Below, in pieces: positions 10,451-23,389 of a stretch of DNA of 64,000 nt. The notes below the pieces were generated by a model. That model was not told the origin of the DNA, did not search any database, and saw only the letters and a list, made by a program, of their open reading frames with translations. The stretch lies in assembly GCA_030062745.1 (NCBI GenBank), contig CP099848.1, positions 6,503,685 to 6,567,684 of the forward strand, read 5' to 3'. The translations under genes were made by a program, and so were the position numbers. The DNA comes from Capitulum mitella. Its lineage: Eukaryota > Arthropoda > Thecostraca > Pollicipedomorpha > Pollicipedidae. Every line of letters starts with the position of its first letter. Position 1 is the first letter of the stretch.

Positions 10451-12595
10451 GAAAACAAAGGAGAGGAACACACAGGGAAAAGGAACGAAAACACCGTCCC
10501 GGAAACGTTGAAACGTCTTGTTTATTGGCCCGGAACAACATCGTTAATTCAGAGCGAGGCCGTAATTACCGTTCACAACGGTTTTTGATCGACGTTTTCG
10601 GCGACCGTTTCGGTTATCGATTAGGCCAGCCGGTTCAGCAGCCAATTCAATAGTCTGCTGTGACGTCACATATTTCAACTGCAGCGTTATCTCCGATTTG
10701 GTCGAAGGCAGCTGACATCGTTCAAATGTTGATGCTTAAAATATACAACAGGCATACGTTGTGTCCGCAGCAATACTCGGTTTCTCGGTTTAACTAAGTC
10801 ATACCAACAGAAGAAAGTAAACTTCCAGCACCAAATGACTCTGTGCCAAAGTCGCAAAACGCCATTAATGTAAAAGAAGCTGCCTCATTAATTCAAGAAA
10901 TCCCATTCATTATTTCCAGTAAAATTTATTATTTTCAGAGAGGGAGGACAGGATGAATATGGGTTGCCATGCCGCTGGGGCAACCGCCTTTTTTAACCAA
11001 AGTTTTTTTTTTCTCCTCACACCATTTCGGCGCCCTTTCGGCCACGACTGGGTCGATAGTTCTGTGTACATTATGTGTAACTGAGGTAAGAGTAACTGCA
11101 TGTAATTGTGCGTTATGTTGCTGAGAGCCCTAGTTGTCAAAAAAGCTCTGAACCTCACAAGAAACACGTTCAAAACTTACATAACCATTTGTTCCCGTTG
11201 AATGTCAGTGGAGCACTAGTAGTGGAATAAATGGTTTTCGCAGAAAGTCCGTTGCCTTCGACAAGGTGAAATATATGCTCCCAAGGAACTGAAGGCGTGT
11301 ACACAAACAAATGAGGCAGAACTAACACTCGGTATGTAACAATTCGATTTACGGCTGGCACATTGTCCAGGGCCACGATTCATGCATAACCATATATTAA
11401 ATTTATGCAAAGCCCAAGCACAAGCCATTGTTCACCCAAATGCGCTCACCCTGGTCTTGGATGACGTAATAAACCGTAATCCGAGACGTCATACTTGAGC
11501 ATGCTGTACAAAGCTTCTGTCGGCCGCCTACACAGCTGCCGAGTCAGTCACCGAAAACGACGATGGCAGAAAATGTCAAACCAAGAAACCAGCCCGACCA
11601 GGTCTGGCCCAGCCTAGCCGTCATGTTTTTCGCAGGTTTACTAATTCGCAGTCACTTCGTACTGAGTCATACCCATTCCGACAAGATAGCCCAGTTCATT
11701 AACCCTCGCCAGAACCGGGGGAGGGTGCAAACCCCTGAGTTTTTTGCTGGTAGCCCCAGAATGACCTTTTTGACCGCTCTGAACTCCTGCATAGTTGAGT
11801 CTGCATCATTTTTACGTATTCTCCAAGGAAGCCGAAATCAATACCAGGAAAGGTCACTGGCCTGTGACCTCTGTTTTGAGAGCATGTCAGGGAGAAATAA
11901 TTGTTCGGCGATGGTCCAGACTTGCTAAGAAACAATTTTAGTAATTTACGTTACTTACTCCTACTCAGTCTTAAACAAAGATGTCATCCATCGTCTCAAT
12001 GTCCTTCGCGCTGCAGTCTTATGTGGGCCACTGACCTTTTTGGCATGTAATCAACCCTGGAGGGATCATGATGTGATAGGAAACGTTGATTTGCTAGAAA
12101 CTAGAAACAGTAACTGGGATACTTCAAGCGCATCATTCACATTACACTTCACTAAATGTTTTTTGGGGGATTCAAGTCATAGGTCAAGAGATATCAGACC
12201 AATATCATGTGACCTAACACAAGGTCAAGGATGCCGTCTAATGACCTTTAATGAAGACATGATTCGTAGAAGCGAGGAGAACAGAAAGAATAAATAAATA
12301 CAAATTACATGAAAGCAATAAAAAATATGGTGTCTTTCATCACATCATTTTGACACGACTTTGCAGGACCTTGAAAACAATTTCTATGTAAAAGATAAAA
12401 GATAAAAAGAGCAATTTTTATGTAAATTTCGATTTCATGTGAATAAAGAAACTTCAAATTTACCAAAAAGTGGCCTTGGCCCTATTTCTTGAAAAGGAAG
12501 TAACAATAAATATTCCACGGTCCAGTTTCATTTCGTTGATGGATTCAGTAAGTTTACCAGAAGACGATACATTTGTTGCCTAAATTTAAGGCCGT
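10451..12595. other. No gene; includes one unpaired TTAA-type element end
   Basis: No supported coding exon. At 11699 a TTAACCCTCGCCAGAACCGG sequence followed by GGGAGGGTGCAAACCCC looks like another TTAA element end. AGGTCA-type half sites follow it (near 11851, 11864, 12180 and 12226). I could not find its partner end. Confidence 0.35.
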
Positions 12596-13070
12596 AATTG
12601 GTATGCAACTCAGACCGAGCGAGGCGACGTCAGACGATGCGGGTTCGGGTTGAAAGGGACGGTAGGGCGTACGACGGAGGGGTTGCCTCAGCAAAGGTCG
12701 TCTTTCCGTCCCATCCGTGTCCGTCCTTTTCACGCGCGTCTGATGTCTCACCCTTCGTCACTCACTGCCGATATGTACGACCGGAAAAGATCGCTTAACA
12801 TTTGTACATAGTTCTGCAGGCGGATCGGTGGAAAATGGCCGCAGCGGGAGCGAGGGCGGAGCAGCAGCAGCCGCCACGCCGGCGGCAAACAGCGTCTATG
12901 ATGCGGCGGCAAACAGATGCCCTGCCTCTCATGTCTGGTCGGCCGCGGCCGACAGCCGCACGTCGCACCGCAAATCGCGGCGCCGGCCCGCAACGCTGCG
13001 GGGTCAGCAGACCACCCCATCCCACCCCATCCAGACCCCATCCCGTGATCCTGCCCGTGTAGCAGATTTC
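12596..13070. promoter_or_regulatory. CpG-rich island, possible promoter or first exon
   Basis: A sharply bounded GC-rich stretch with many CpGs, CAG/CCG-type codon repeats and the sequence GAAAATGGCCGCAGC near 12830, which resembles both a good translation start and a YY1/Pho-type motif. Two overlapping plus-strand frames start here (12802-13062 and 12828-13073), alanine- and arginine-rich, without a recognisable domain. I cannot choose between promoter, first exon and simple GC-rich DNA. Confidence 0.35.
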
Positions 13071-15391
13071 TAACTGCCTGCTTGATACTTGAACTGGTGA
13101 TGACCTAGCTCGTGCCAGTCTTTCTCGCGAGTCAATCACAGAAAAAATCGTCAAGTCCAACTTCTGTTCACTTCAGTCATTCACCACACGCCTATGCCGG
13201 CACCCACACTATACGGAGATCCTTCCATTATGTCTTCAAAATCACAAGTATTTGGTGTGAGGAGTTCTAGACTTATCAAAGTTGGTGACATCGTATAGCG
13301 ATTCCAAGGAACACCTGACGCTAATCTGCATTGTTGGTCGCGTGCACTGACTTTTTCATGGGAACTATCGAGTCCCGTTACTGATAAAGAATGCTATTTA
13401 GCGCAACACTCCCATTCTTGAAAACGAGAACTCGGCATTGAACGGCTGAACAGTGGGACCATTCTGCGGATGGAGATATTTATAGGGATTCTTTAGAAAC
13501 TCATTTCAAACTACTTTAGAAACGAAGAATTTTGGGGTTAGGAAAATAATTTTGTTTCAGCCCGGTACGTACGATTTCGTGCTAGGGAGGGGCAGGGGAA
13601 ACGGAGTTCAATAGCTTGTAGCGAGATTTACATTTACAAAAAAGGAAATGTCGAATATTTTGAAGAGGGATAGGGGCTCAAAACGACCATTTAGATAAGG
13701 GCTTGATTACACCAGCTTTCTCACGATATTTTATGGCTAACATTCTTCCAACAATTTCATTCTACCGACAATTGATAGGTCCATCGCTTAAGTTAGGAGG
13801 CTGTCGATTTTCAAAATTCATAGTTATATCCAAGGCAAATAAAAAGGGCACACGTTTATGGGGGACGATAATTCATTCTACAAGATATTTTGAATGTGGC
13901 AAGCGTTCTGAAAATATTTTCGTATGTGTCGCATCTCATATTATATACATATGGCAAATGGCCGTAGGCGGAACCATTTACCAGAAAAAAAGTAAAAAAA
14001 TTTCGGCACCAACATCGCCGCTGCAAATTCAAGCCATTCTTAAACGGCACTTGAGCAACCGAGTAACGCCGCCGACTTTGACGGGACTGTCCCGCAAATG
14101 AGCGGGCTTATATGGTTTGGAGTGGCTGGCTGACCTCGACCTAATTTTGATCTAGAATGACCAGATACATTCCAAAAAACAGTTCCACTGCATTCCCGGG
14201 GAAACAACTGTCTAGAAACATGCGTCACATGGTTAAATCCATTTATGTCATATTTCGACCTTTGCTCAATCGACCTTGACCTGACTTCTTCCATTTGACC
14301 CCGGAATGGTCTAAATTGCAGTCCTGTTGCGGAAATGGCCAGGAAACATGCGACATATGACTAAACTAAATTACGATATATGTACGATATACGACCTCTA
14401 TTACGTGACGTCGACCTACACCTTGACTTAACATTAGAACCTTACTCTTTCAGTATCTTTTGGAGAGAATGAACCTCGTGTTTATCTTTGGCTTCTAGGG
14501 GCCCTGAAGTAAAACAGCTTAATTTTGACTTTTGGCTTGCCCTTGACCGAACCTTTGGCTTCAAGATTCAGATTAGATGACTAATTAGAGCCGTCTTGAA
14601 GAGACATTTCGATTGGCGCATAACGCGTGAAAATCGGACGATTAGTTCCAAAGATAGGGAAAAGAAGAGAAAGAAAGAAAATATCATCTGTCCTCCCCCA
14701 GTCAAAAATTTTCGGCTGGGACGCCAGTCAATGGCGGATCAGATGTTGTGTATATAATACATGATGTACAATATGGTACATATTTACACATGGTACATAT
14801 TTATTTAATGCATTAGCCTAATACCATTATCCCATTAAAGGCATAAAGCAAGAGCGAAATACAGATATTTTTTTGCTCTTTCCTTAAAAGCTAATGCGTG
14901 TCCCCTACGAGTTTCACGAACCATTCAGTGCCTCATTCCACTACGCATGCCATATTTTAGCCTTAGACCACTTGTGATTTGGAAATAGAGCCATTCAAGC
15001 CATCGTTAGTACCAAACGAGTCTTTCGGGAAAGGCCGTTTGTCTTCAAATGTTAAAAAAAGTCGGTAAACGCATGACCGGTATTACCCCAAAGACGAGCC
15101 TGCCCCGAAAAATCAGTTAGAAAGAGCGGTCAAGAACTACATGATGATCACTGTGTTTTGTTCCGCAATCAAGCCATAACTCCTCAGCAATAAGCTGAAA
15201 TAAAATACCTCTTTTACGCTACCCTGGAGCCGCCTCTGATTTTAATTTCCACTGACATATATGGTATTTGGTCGTAATATATTTGGAGCTAACGACACCA
15301 ACCACACTGATCCAGATATGTCTTGATGATACACTGAACATGTTGGATGAAATACTCAACCGAAAACCGATGCCTGGAGGCACCCCTGGTA

Positions 15392-15436
<45 letters not shown>

Positions 15437-15577
15437 CCGTAAATTGGGATAAAAATGTCTGTATTATACGCCAGCTTTGTTTTGTTCATGCAATGGGTCA
15501 TAAATTTTTAGGAATAAGATAATATAAACACCCACTTTTGCATCCCCATGAATCCACCACCACTGACCTCCACTTTC
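13071..15577. other. No gene; cluster of TGACC half sites at 14120-14540
   Basis: No supported exon. From 14120 to 14540 TGACC/CGACC motifs recur densely (for example CGACCTTGACCTGAC near 14271). Near 14685-14740 CCTCCCCCAGTC and GACGCCAGTCAATGGCGG resemble other element ends in the window. It is probably a decayed TTAA-type element without a findable left end. Confidence 0.35.
15393..15434. repeat. (TA)n microsatellite
   Basis: About 20 TA units in an otherwise ordinary AT-rich stretch. The isoleucine-tyrosine peptides read across it on both strands are artefacts. Confidence 0.95.
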
Positions 15578-16796
15578 TTAACCCTATTCCCGGCAGGGGG
15601 GGCTAAATCCGCCCCCTCTCGGGTTTTTTGCTTGCCAATTCCAGGTTTTTTGACGCGGCTTCACGAAACTTGGTGACTTTTCCTAGCTATCCTTTCTACG
15701 CGCTGTGACAAAATTTCACGATTCTACTTTGCTCAGGAGCGGAGCCAGGCAACGTTTTTGGGAGGAACCTCAGGCCATTTTTGGCCTTGTTGAGGGTAAA
15801 AAAAGAATGTCTGCCAAAAACAGAGTTTTTAAGATACAACTTAAAACTTTATATGGATGTATAGCTAAGAGGTTGGGTAATGTGCGCAGAAAATTCTGTT
15901 TATCTGAGGTCACTTTACAAGGTCAGGCCAAGGTCAAAAGTCAAAATTCGTTTTTTTGCAATAATTTCGGCCCCGTTTCTTCAAATGCCAAACCCAGAAT
16001 ATATATGACATAGAAAGGTACCCTCTACTTGTGTACCAAGTTTCAGCTTGATATCAGGTCGGGTCACGGAGCTATCACCTAAAATGTCAGTGCGCGTACC
16101 TTATATCGCAATAACCATAAAATAATTTTTTTGGAATAGAGTGAATTCAGATCATTAAAAACGTTTACAGATAGTATCAAATGCTCACGAGATCGTTCCA
16201 GGTGACCCCAAGGTCACTGGAGGTCATGTAAGGTCAAAGGTCACAAGTTGATCTGAAGAATGTGTGACCATGACAGTTCCCCCTTTTTCATGTCCCTGGC
16301 ACCGCCTATGCTAACATTATACCAACATTGTAATGCGATTTGTACTTCTTTAGCATAGCATGACTAGCAGAAGCCAAAAAAGTGTTTTTACCTTTTTTGT
16401 TCATTCAGTTGTTGGAAAATTAATCCTCCTATTTTTGAAACCCTGTGAACGCCCATGAATTCTCTCAAAATTTCAGATTTGTGTACCCATGATAAAAGCC
16501 CTATCCATCATTTTTCGATTCATGCCAGTTTCATTGAAATCGGTCCATAAACGACGGAGTTATAAGAAGTCCAAAAGTACCTCCCATTTTAGCATTTTTG
16601 CCCCCCCCCTGTATCCACAAATTTCAAAATTTTAAAAATTTATTTTTATAAAAGTGTAGTTTACGTCACGGCAAATCGATTGCCGTTTGTTGCGATAAAA
16701 TCGGATGAGTAGTTCTCGAGATCTCAGGGGGGGCCGAATCCGCCCCCCACTGCCGGGAATCGACCATATCGTCTAGCCCTCCGGGAATAGGGTTAA
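15578..16796 (-). mobile_element. TTAA-bounded element, family A, copy 3 (reverse orientation)
   Basis: It begins TTAACCCTATTCCCGGCAGG and ends with CCCTCCGGGAATAGGGTTAA, so it is inverted relative to the copy at 2499. Length is about 1.22 kb. The complementary half-site runs are present: AGGTCAAAGGTCA near 16230 and a GGTCAGGCCAAGGTCAAA stretch near 15920. Its right TTAA (16793-16796) is also the left TTAA of copy 4. Confidence 0.85.
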
Positions 16797-17984
16797 CCCT
16801 ATTCCCGGCAGGGGGGGGTGGAATCCGCACCCCCTCGGGTTTCTTGCTTGCCAATTCCAGGCTTTTTAGCGCAGCTTCCTAGCTATTCCTTCTACGTGCT
16901 GTGACAAAATTTCAAAATTCTATTTTGCTCAGGGACGGAGCCAGGCAACGTTTTTGGAAGGCACCTCATGCTATTTTTGGCCATGTTCAGGGTAAAAGGA
17001 AAATGTCTGCCAAAAACAGACTTTTTAAGATAGAACTTAAAAATTTACATGGATGTATAGCTAAATAGTTGGGCAATGTGCACACAAAATTTTGTTTATC
17101 TGAGGTCATTTTGCAAGGTCAGGTCAAGGTCAAAATTCAGAATTTGTTTTTTCGATATAATTTCGGCCGCCGTCTCTTCAAATGCCAAACCCGGAACATA
17201 TATGACATACAAAGGTATCCTCTACTTGTGTACCAAGTTTCAGCTTGATATCAGGTCGGGTCACGGAGATATGACCTAAAATGTCAGTGCGCGTACCCTA
17301 TACCGCAATAGCCATAAAATGAAATTTTTGAAATAGAGTGAATTCAAATGATTGAAAACGTTTACAGATAATATTAAATGTACACGAGATCATTCCAAGT
17401 GACCCCAAGGTCACTGCAGGTCATTTAAGGTCAAAGGTCACAAGTTGATCTGAGAAACGTGTGACCGTGACAGTTCCCCTTTTTCATATCCCTGGCACCG
17501 CCTATGCTAACATTATACAAACATTGTAATGCGATTTGTACTTCTTTAGTATAACATGACTAGCAGAAGCCAAAAAAGGCTGTTTGCCTCTTTTTTCATT
17601 CAGTTGTTGGAAAATTAATCCTCCTATTTTTGAAACCCTGTGAACGCCCATGAATTCTCTCAAAATTTCAGATTTGCGGACCCATGGTAAAAGCCCTATC
17701 CATAATCTCTCGATTGATGTCAGTTTCATCGAAATCGGTCAATAAACGACGGAGTTATAAGAAGTCCAAAAGTACCCCCCATTTTGACTTTTTTGCCCCC
17801 CTGTATCCACAAATTTCAAAATTTTGGATTTTTTTTTTATAAAAATGTAGTTCACGTCACGGCAAATCGATTGCCGTTTGTTGCGATGAAATCGGACAAG
17901 TAGTTCTCGAGATCGGGGGGCGGCCGAATCCGCCCCCCCGCCGGGAATCGACCATACCGTCTAGCCCTCCGGGAATAGGGTTAA
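16793..17984 (-). mobile_element. TTAA-bounded element, family A, copy 4 (reverse orientation), abutting copy 3
   Basis: It shares a single TTAA with copy 3 and has the same orientation, giving a head-to-tail pair with no sequence between. Its other border is TTAA at 17981-17984. It contains AGGTCAAAGGTCA near 17429 and AGGTCAGGTCAAGGTCA near 17118. Overall it is close to copy 3 but slightly shorter (about 1.19 kb). Confidence 0.85.
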
Positions 17985-20632
17985 AAATACTTGAAGGTGT
18001 ACAGGCTACAAATATTTCGATCATTTCAATCGTTCCTGCCATCATGAAGGGGATGAAAGTAGTGTACGTCGAAGCGCGCGACCTCCACAAAGTGCGATAT
18101 TACCCCATGCCTTCGCAAAAGCATGTTCTGGAACCGTCTCTGGAGGAGGTAAATTTTTGAATTTTTCTCATAATATGTGAAAACACATGTGGAAAAAGCC
18201 ACATTGTTTCGTGAAGTAGTTCCAACAAAGTCCGGAAATGAGCGATGAACCGGAGGGGGAGATTTGCCTCCTAGCGCGGAAAAGCTTCGATCTCCCCCCC
18301 CCCCCCCCGGCACGGGATGGGATTAACCTGTCGATCACGCCACCGGAGCCGAGGGCGCGCCGCACCGGCCGACGGGCGCGGCGCCTCTCTGTGCCGACCG
18401 CGTGACTCCGTGCCGACCGCGTGAACTCAGCGGCGCAGCCGATGGCGTGCTTCACTTCATAGCGTGCACCTAATTAGAGCATGTTTTCAAGCATTCTCCA
18501 GGTGCACGTACTCACGGCGGTCACAACTACGTGCTTGTATTATTCCGTGCAGGCAAAGGCACCTCTACGTGCTGTTTCAGTTTTCCTCATCGACCAAAGA
18601 TGGGTATCTCATTTTTATGAAGATATGTTGTGCATTATATAATGTCTACGTGACGTTTTCACGGACCTTGGTATACCAAATGCAACTTTAAGCATTTGCC
18701 AAGGACTGAACAATAAGCAACGTTTTTATGTTGTTTTTGTTTCACATAAGGTTAGCAATAAACAAACGGCATGATAAACGATATGTTTGACATCGGAGTC
18801 GAGGCGTCGATTTCTACGATTTTTTCACTTCGGCGTTAATGATGAAGTCACAGGTCAAGTCAAACACGAAATAGTGGCCACTTTCTCCGGAGTCGCCTAA
18901 TCACAACAGAAAGCACAACGAGACAGAAGTTTGTTGGTGCTATGTCCCTGGCAGCTTAAATTCATATTCGAAGCGCCACCTGACCCTAGGTCATGCAGGT
19001 TCAAGGTCACAGGTCAAGTCGAATTTGACATTCGTTGTATCGTGTCATGTGATGCATGCTTCTTAACCCATTTGACAATGACGTTTTAAAAATGACACTT
19101 TCAAAGACCCTAAGGTACGGAAAGCTTGAAATGGACCCATTCATCGTGCACATGCAGCATTGCAACATTTTGTAGTTTCATGCTCGGAGTACCACGGACA
19201 CACTAGTGACCTCCACCTGACATTTCTGCATAACCCTGCAAAACAGTCTGTCTATGTCTATGTGCATTTCGACGGAATGTTGCACAATATTGTAAAGGCT
19301 ATCTCCACGCTGGGCATTTAGAACGTCAAACAGACACCACCAGTTTACTCATTAAGCTGAAATTTGAATAGAATCATCAAAGATCAGATTACGAAATGTC
19401 TAGCAGTGTTGCAAGGAACAGCTGTGTAAGTTCTACGTATAATTTGTTGCAAGAAAACTCCCTAATCTATCTGACCGTATCCAAAAGTGCGTAGTCATCT
19501 CCTTTTCTTAAATGTATTCCCAGGAGACAAAAAAATAAAGAACACGCATTTCACCTAGGATGACCTGGCATGAGGTATCAAGAGCCCTGGATTGAACTTT
19601 CGGGTCATGCTGATATGTAATGTAAGCCACAACCACTAAAACTGATGGACAAATCGCAAAATATGGTAGTCCTTATGGCGTCATTAAGACGTGACTTATG
19701 TCGACCGCGTTTGCCAAAAATCGTCATTATGTGCACAACTGATGTAAGACAGAGAACTAAAAGTTTCAGAACGCTGCGTTTATTCCTTGGGAAGATATCT
19801 GGGAAATGTGCCAGGGGATGGGGGTGGAGGCATTAAATGTCCCTCTCCCAATCATTGGCGGGTTAATAATACATCTTGTTCTTAGCGACCTTTGTATGTT
19901 TGTGACTGCGCCTCGAACAGAAAACCATAAGGAAACCGCTTAAAAAAGCATATCACGTTGCTCAGCCCTGAAAGACTACCAAGTTCACCCTCTTTCTGGT
20001 GATGACCAGTGGGCAGGCACACTCTTTATGCATGGCAAAGGAAGTGTGATTTCTTGGAAGAATAGGTGGCACTTGAATAATATTTACGACTGAATTGGAC
20101 GAATTAGCCCAATATCGAAGGTGTATACAGATATCCTTATTCAATTACATACTTATGTTGAGTTTTGAGACGTCCCACGACCTACTGGCCATTATATGCC
20201 GCCATTAAAGTCCGTGTGAGTTACGTTATTGTCAAGTGTATGAGATGCATTTCGAGACAGAACAATCTTCGTCCCGATTGTTGCAAGTGCTATTATTTTA
20301 GCCCTCATTTCAAGAATTTATCTTAGGATTTAGCTGCTCGCAAAAAGCTCCGAGGGGTTTTTATTGTGCAGACCAGGAGGAGATCACCCGCACAGCCTCT
20401 CACACTCTCCTTATTCAGTGCTTTGAAGAAGTATATGAATGGAGAAAGGGCCATAAATACATGGGAAGCTCAAACAGTAACCACTTTGTTTTGCAATTTG
20501 CAACCGAAATGATCAGAAATAGGACGGATGTGTTCGATTATACGGAGTTATTTGCTTCTTTACCTTGTACAAACAAACAATGAAGTCAGTTACTTCTCAG
20601 TGTTCCGGGTGACATTGTGCGATTCCAAGTCA
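17985..20632. other. No gene; poly-C tract and TTAA-type element ends
   Basis: A run of about 16 C at 18294-18308 lies next to GGCACGGGATGGGATTAA (TTAA at 18323), which looks like an element end. A GTGCCGACCGCGTGA motif is repeated in tandem around 18391-18425 in a small GC-rich patch. From 18850 to 19020 AGGTCA half sites recur (AGGTTCAAGGTCACAGGTCA near 18989). A second TTAA end lies at 19825-19866 (CAATCATTGGCGGGTTAA). I see no supported exon. Confidence 0.4.
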
Positions 20633-21846
20633 TTAACCCGCCTCCGACCGGTGGGGGGTTGACCGCCCCCTCGAGGTTTTTTCTAGGATTGCGAAAGAAC
20701 GGACAAATACAGCACCACAAAACGTCGTGTATCCTTTCCTTGATCATTTTTACACCTAGTGTCAAAGTTTTGACCTCAGGTCAAGTCAGGTGTCTGACCT
20801 AGGTCACGCCAAACGGACCTATGCCCAAAAAACTTTAGCACCATATGTTTTTTTTTTTGGAAAAAATATCACAATAATACTTTCAGAGGCTAGTGGTCTT
20901 GATAAATGCAACACATCTGATATCTCAGATTTTTTTGAATTTTCTAAGTCATTGACCTAAGGTCAAGCCCATTTTTAAGACATGTCGTTTTTTCGGAAAT
21001 TGGCGGAATTTTTCAAAACATTTTTAGTGTGGAGTGAAGCAGACATCTAGTTCCCGTCAATGGGCAAAGTATCAATGACTTCCATCCATTGGCCTGAGGT
21101 CAGGTCACGAATAACTGTTGTGGGCCAAAATGTACCATCATCAAAATCAGCGATGAATTACTCAGAATGGGTAGAAACTGGCAGAGCTGGCTTGGACAGA
21201 CGTAAGTAAAACCAGGAAAATAAAAAAGTTTTGAAAAACTTTATATTTTGGGAATAAATCGGTTCTCGCGAACAAAGCTGCGCCAATTGTGTAGATCGTT
21301 ACTAATGAATTTTTCAAAAAATAAGCTTGAGAAAACATCACAAGAACCACTAAGATCAATAAAATTTACATGGATAGGCTTATGTCACGAAAATAAAGGA
21401 ACGCTAAAATTAGTTCGCGTTAATTTCTTGCTGCGTACGGCTGCGGCGCCCGCCGACAATCGGCGTGGAGATTGCCGGGTCTTTAACTCAACGTTTCGGG
21501 GTATATATTGAATAAATCTGAGAAATTAGACGTGTATCGGCATCTGCGGACCTTTAATTGTGCGTTGGTGCCTTTACCTATGCGTTATTAGTCACAGCCC
21601 TAGATTCAGGCCGTTTCTCGTTTTGATGCAGTCAGCTATGAGAAAACATATAGGATGTAAATTGCTTACACATTATCTGAAACTAAAAATGAGACCAGTT
21701 TCGAGCTCTACTGGCCACAAGTTTTCCAACGGTGTGCTTATTTTTATCGTGCGACCAACCGTTCATGAGTTAGAGGGGGCGGTCAACCGCCCCCCCCCCC
21801 CCAGTCGGGCGTGATCGTCGCCGACCAACGGTCGTGCGCGGGTTAA
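20633..21846. mobile_element. TTAA-bounded non-autonomous element, family B
   Basis: TTAA lies at 20633-20636 and 21843-21846. The left end reads TTAACCCGCCTCCGACCGG and then GGGGTTGACCGCCCCCTC. The right end, read inward, starts TTAACCCGCGCACGACCG and later has GGCGGTTGACCGCCCCCTC after a C/G run. Length is about 1.21 kb, like family A, although the internal sequence differs. No transposase is seen. AGGTCA half sites are frequent (for example near 20774, 20795, 20952 and 21090). Confidence 0.7.
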
Positions 21847-22856
21847 TTGCAATGCAATAATAATAGAAAGATCGTGATTGGGCGATGCTGTCTTTTCCTT
21901 CCTCATTTCAGCGTTGTGGTTTGAACCCGCGCATTGGTGGAAGGTTGGCTAGGTGTTTGCTCCATGTCTTCTTTGCCATCAGAACTCCGCCCACTACCTC
22001 AGTTCACTACAGATTTTGCTTCCTATTCCATACTTTGTAGTTTACAAACACAGACCATGAATGCCCTGCCCTCAGGCACCCAGTGCATTCTGTGTAACTA
22101 TTCGTGTCTATGAGGGAATTAAATCTTGGCGTGCCGCTATACCAGAACCCGCGTGTCTAGCGTCAATGACTCAGCTCACGCCTCTTTTATGTGTCATAAA
22201 TTGTATCGGCCGAAATGGGGATATTGCGTTCTTAACGGATTCGGGCAATCGTTCCATTTATGCAACGTTTGTTTCAGCATGAAACAAGATTTAGCCAAGA
22301 AAAGACGGAAGAATGGCTGCCGCAAGGGCTAGAATGGAGAGAAAAAAAAACAAAATGGTGATAGCACAAACACACACATACTTTTTCGTGTCGCCTTACA
22401 CCAGGCGCAATGAAGACTGCTAATTTTGGGGGAAAGCGGTGTGTACTGAAGAACTGACCTTTCACGAAGCAAACATTTATGTGTTACAATTTTCCTTTTC
22501 AGTAACTGTTCGCTTTCTCATGAGCAATAACATCGTTTTGTCCCCAATAACGACAATTGTTTCTTCCTCATTGGGATAAAAAATGGCGCTATCTTCTACC
22601 CAAAATAAGATTTGAGGTCCCGTATCTCATCAGACTGTCCACCTAGGGGACGTGTAGGTGGAACTGATGGACAACAATTGTCTCAAATCAGCCATTTGTT
22701 TATGCCGTCTTTGGGGATCCCTGCCCTGTACCAGCACCTACGTGATGTGCCAGTTTCCTTCGATGTCGTAGACCCTCACAATCTCACGTCTTGAATATGG
22801 TATGCTTCTGTCCCTCTTGCAGTGCAGTCAGAAAACTACTATATCTTCTCTGGCAA
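21847..22856. other. No gene recognised
   Basis: Plain AT-rich sequence. Open frames at 22061-22332 show no domain features. Confidence 0.35.
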
Positions 22857-22965
22857 AAACTCGCGTTTATTTCAACAAATGCGTTTTATGCCGTCACGAC
22901 GAACCAAGACAGCGCCGTTTTACATCGTTTCCAAACATAAGACGTCCGAAGGCCAGGATTAATGT
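22857..22965 (+). repeat. Coding-like repeat, FNKC copy 1
   Basis: This stretch reads TRVYFNKCVLCRHDEPRQ followed by RRFTSFPNIRR. An inverted copy at 27752-27852 reads TSICFNKCILYRREEPIQ followed by LRFTSLRNLRR. By my count about 17 of 27 aligned residues are identical and many of the others are conservative, which suggests both descend from a protein-coding source, probably a transposon or a duplicated gene exon. I do not recognise the family. No start, splice sites or extended frame can be supported. Confidence 0.4.
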
Positions 22966-23222
22966 CGGACGGCAGCCAGGACAAGGCGGACAGATCTGGA
23001 CATTACCTCGAACCGGTCGGGCGGAGGCAGCAGCCTGACTGGTGACCGCTCATCACGTCAGGCTGCGTCTCTACCCGTCAGGCACGGGGCGGCAGGCCGG
23101 CGGCGGCGGCCGGCTGTCGGAGCGGGCGGCGGCGATCCTCTGACCTCCTCAGCTTCCCTGCCGGCCAACTTCAGAGGGCCGGTCGGGCGCCGCCGCTGCC
23201 GCCGCCACAGGCCGGCCGATCT

Positions 23223-23366
23223 CTAGCGGTCCGAGTTGAACAGCTGACGGAGAGGGCACGGTCCGTCGTACGACTTAACGGCAAACGGACAGCCGGCCTC
23301 GGTCCTGGGCACCGTGACCAGGAGACAGACGAGCACGAGCAGCAGCAGCAGCAGGGTGAACTGCAT
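23223..23366 (-). CDS. Small secreted two-cysteine peptide precursor, 47 residues
   Basis: The minus strand encodes an intact 47-codon frame with TAG at 23225-23223. It starts MQFTLLLLLLVLV, continues CLLVTVPRTEA, and then gives a predicted mature part beginning GCPFAVKSYDGPCPLRQLF. The first 24 residues are a textbook signal peptide with cleavage expected after TEA. The mature 23-residue chain has two cysteines ten residues apart, enough for one disulfide loop. The start is supported by a promoter at the right distance: TATATAAA at 23427-23420 and an initiator-like CAGTA with its A at 23397, giving a 31-base leader. I do not recognise the peptide; a hormone, toxin-like or antimicrobial peptide are possibilities only. 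No paralogue is seen nearby. An exon continuing past an unseen splice site cannot be excluded. Confidence 0.6.
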   Translation of the reverse strand: MQFTLLLLLLVLVCLLVTVPRTEAGCPFAVKSYDGPCPLRQLFNSDR

Positions 23367-23389
23367 GGTGTCGGATGCGTCGACAAGCG

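Noticed and set aside
9926-10541. Long overlapping frames on both strands in the GC-rich island, up to about 200 codons
   Set aside because: They are low-complexity, Arg/Pro/Ala-rich and mutually overlapping, as expected from GC-rich DNA. Only the signal-peptide exon has splice and compositional support.
18168-18455. Arg-rich minus-strand frame at 18.2-18.5 kb
   Set aside because: It overlaps a poly-C tract and short tandem GC repeats and has no domain or splice evidence.
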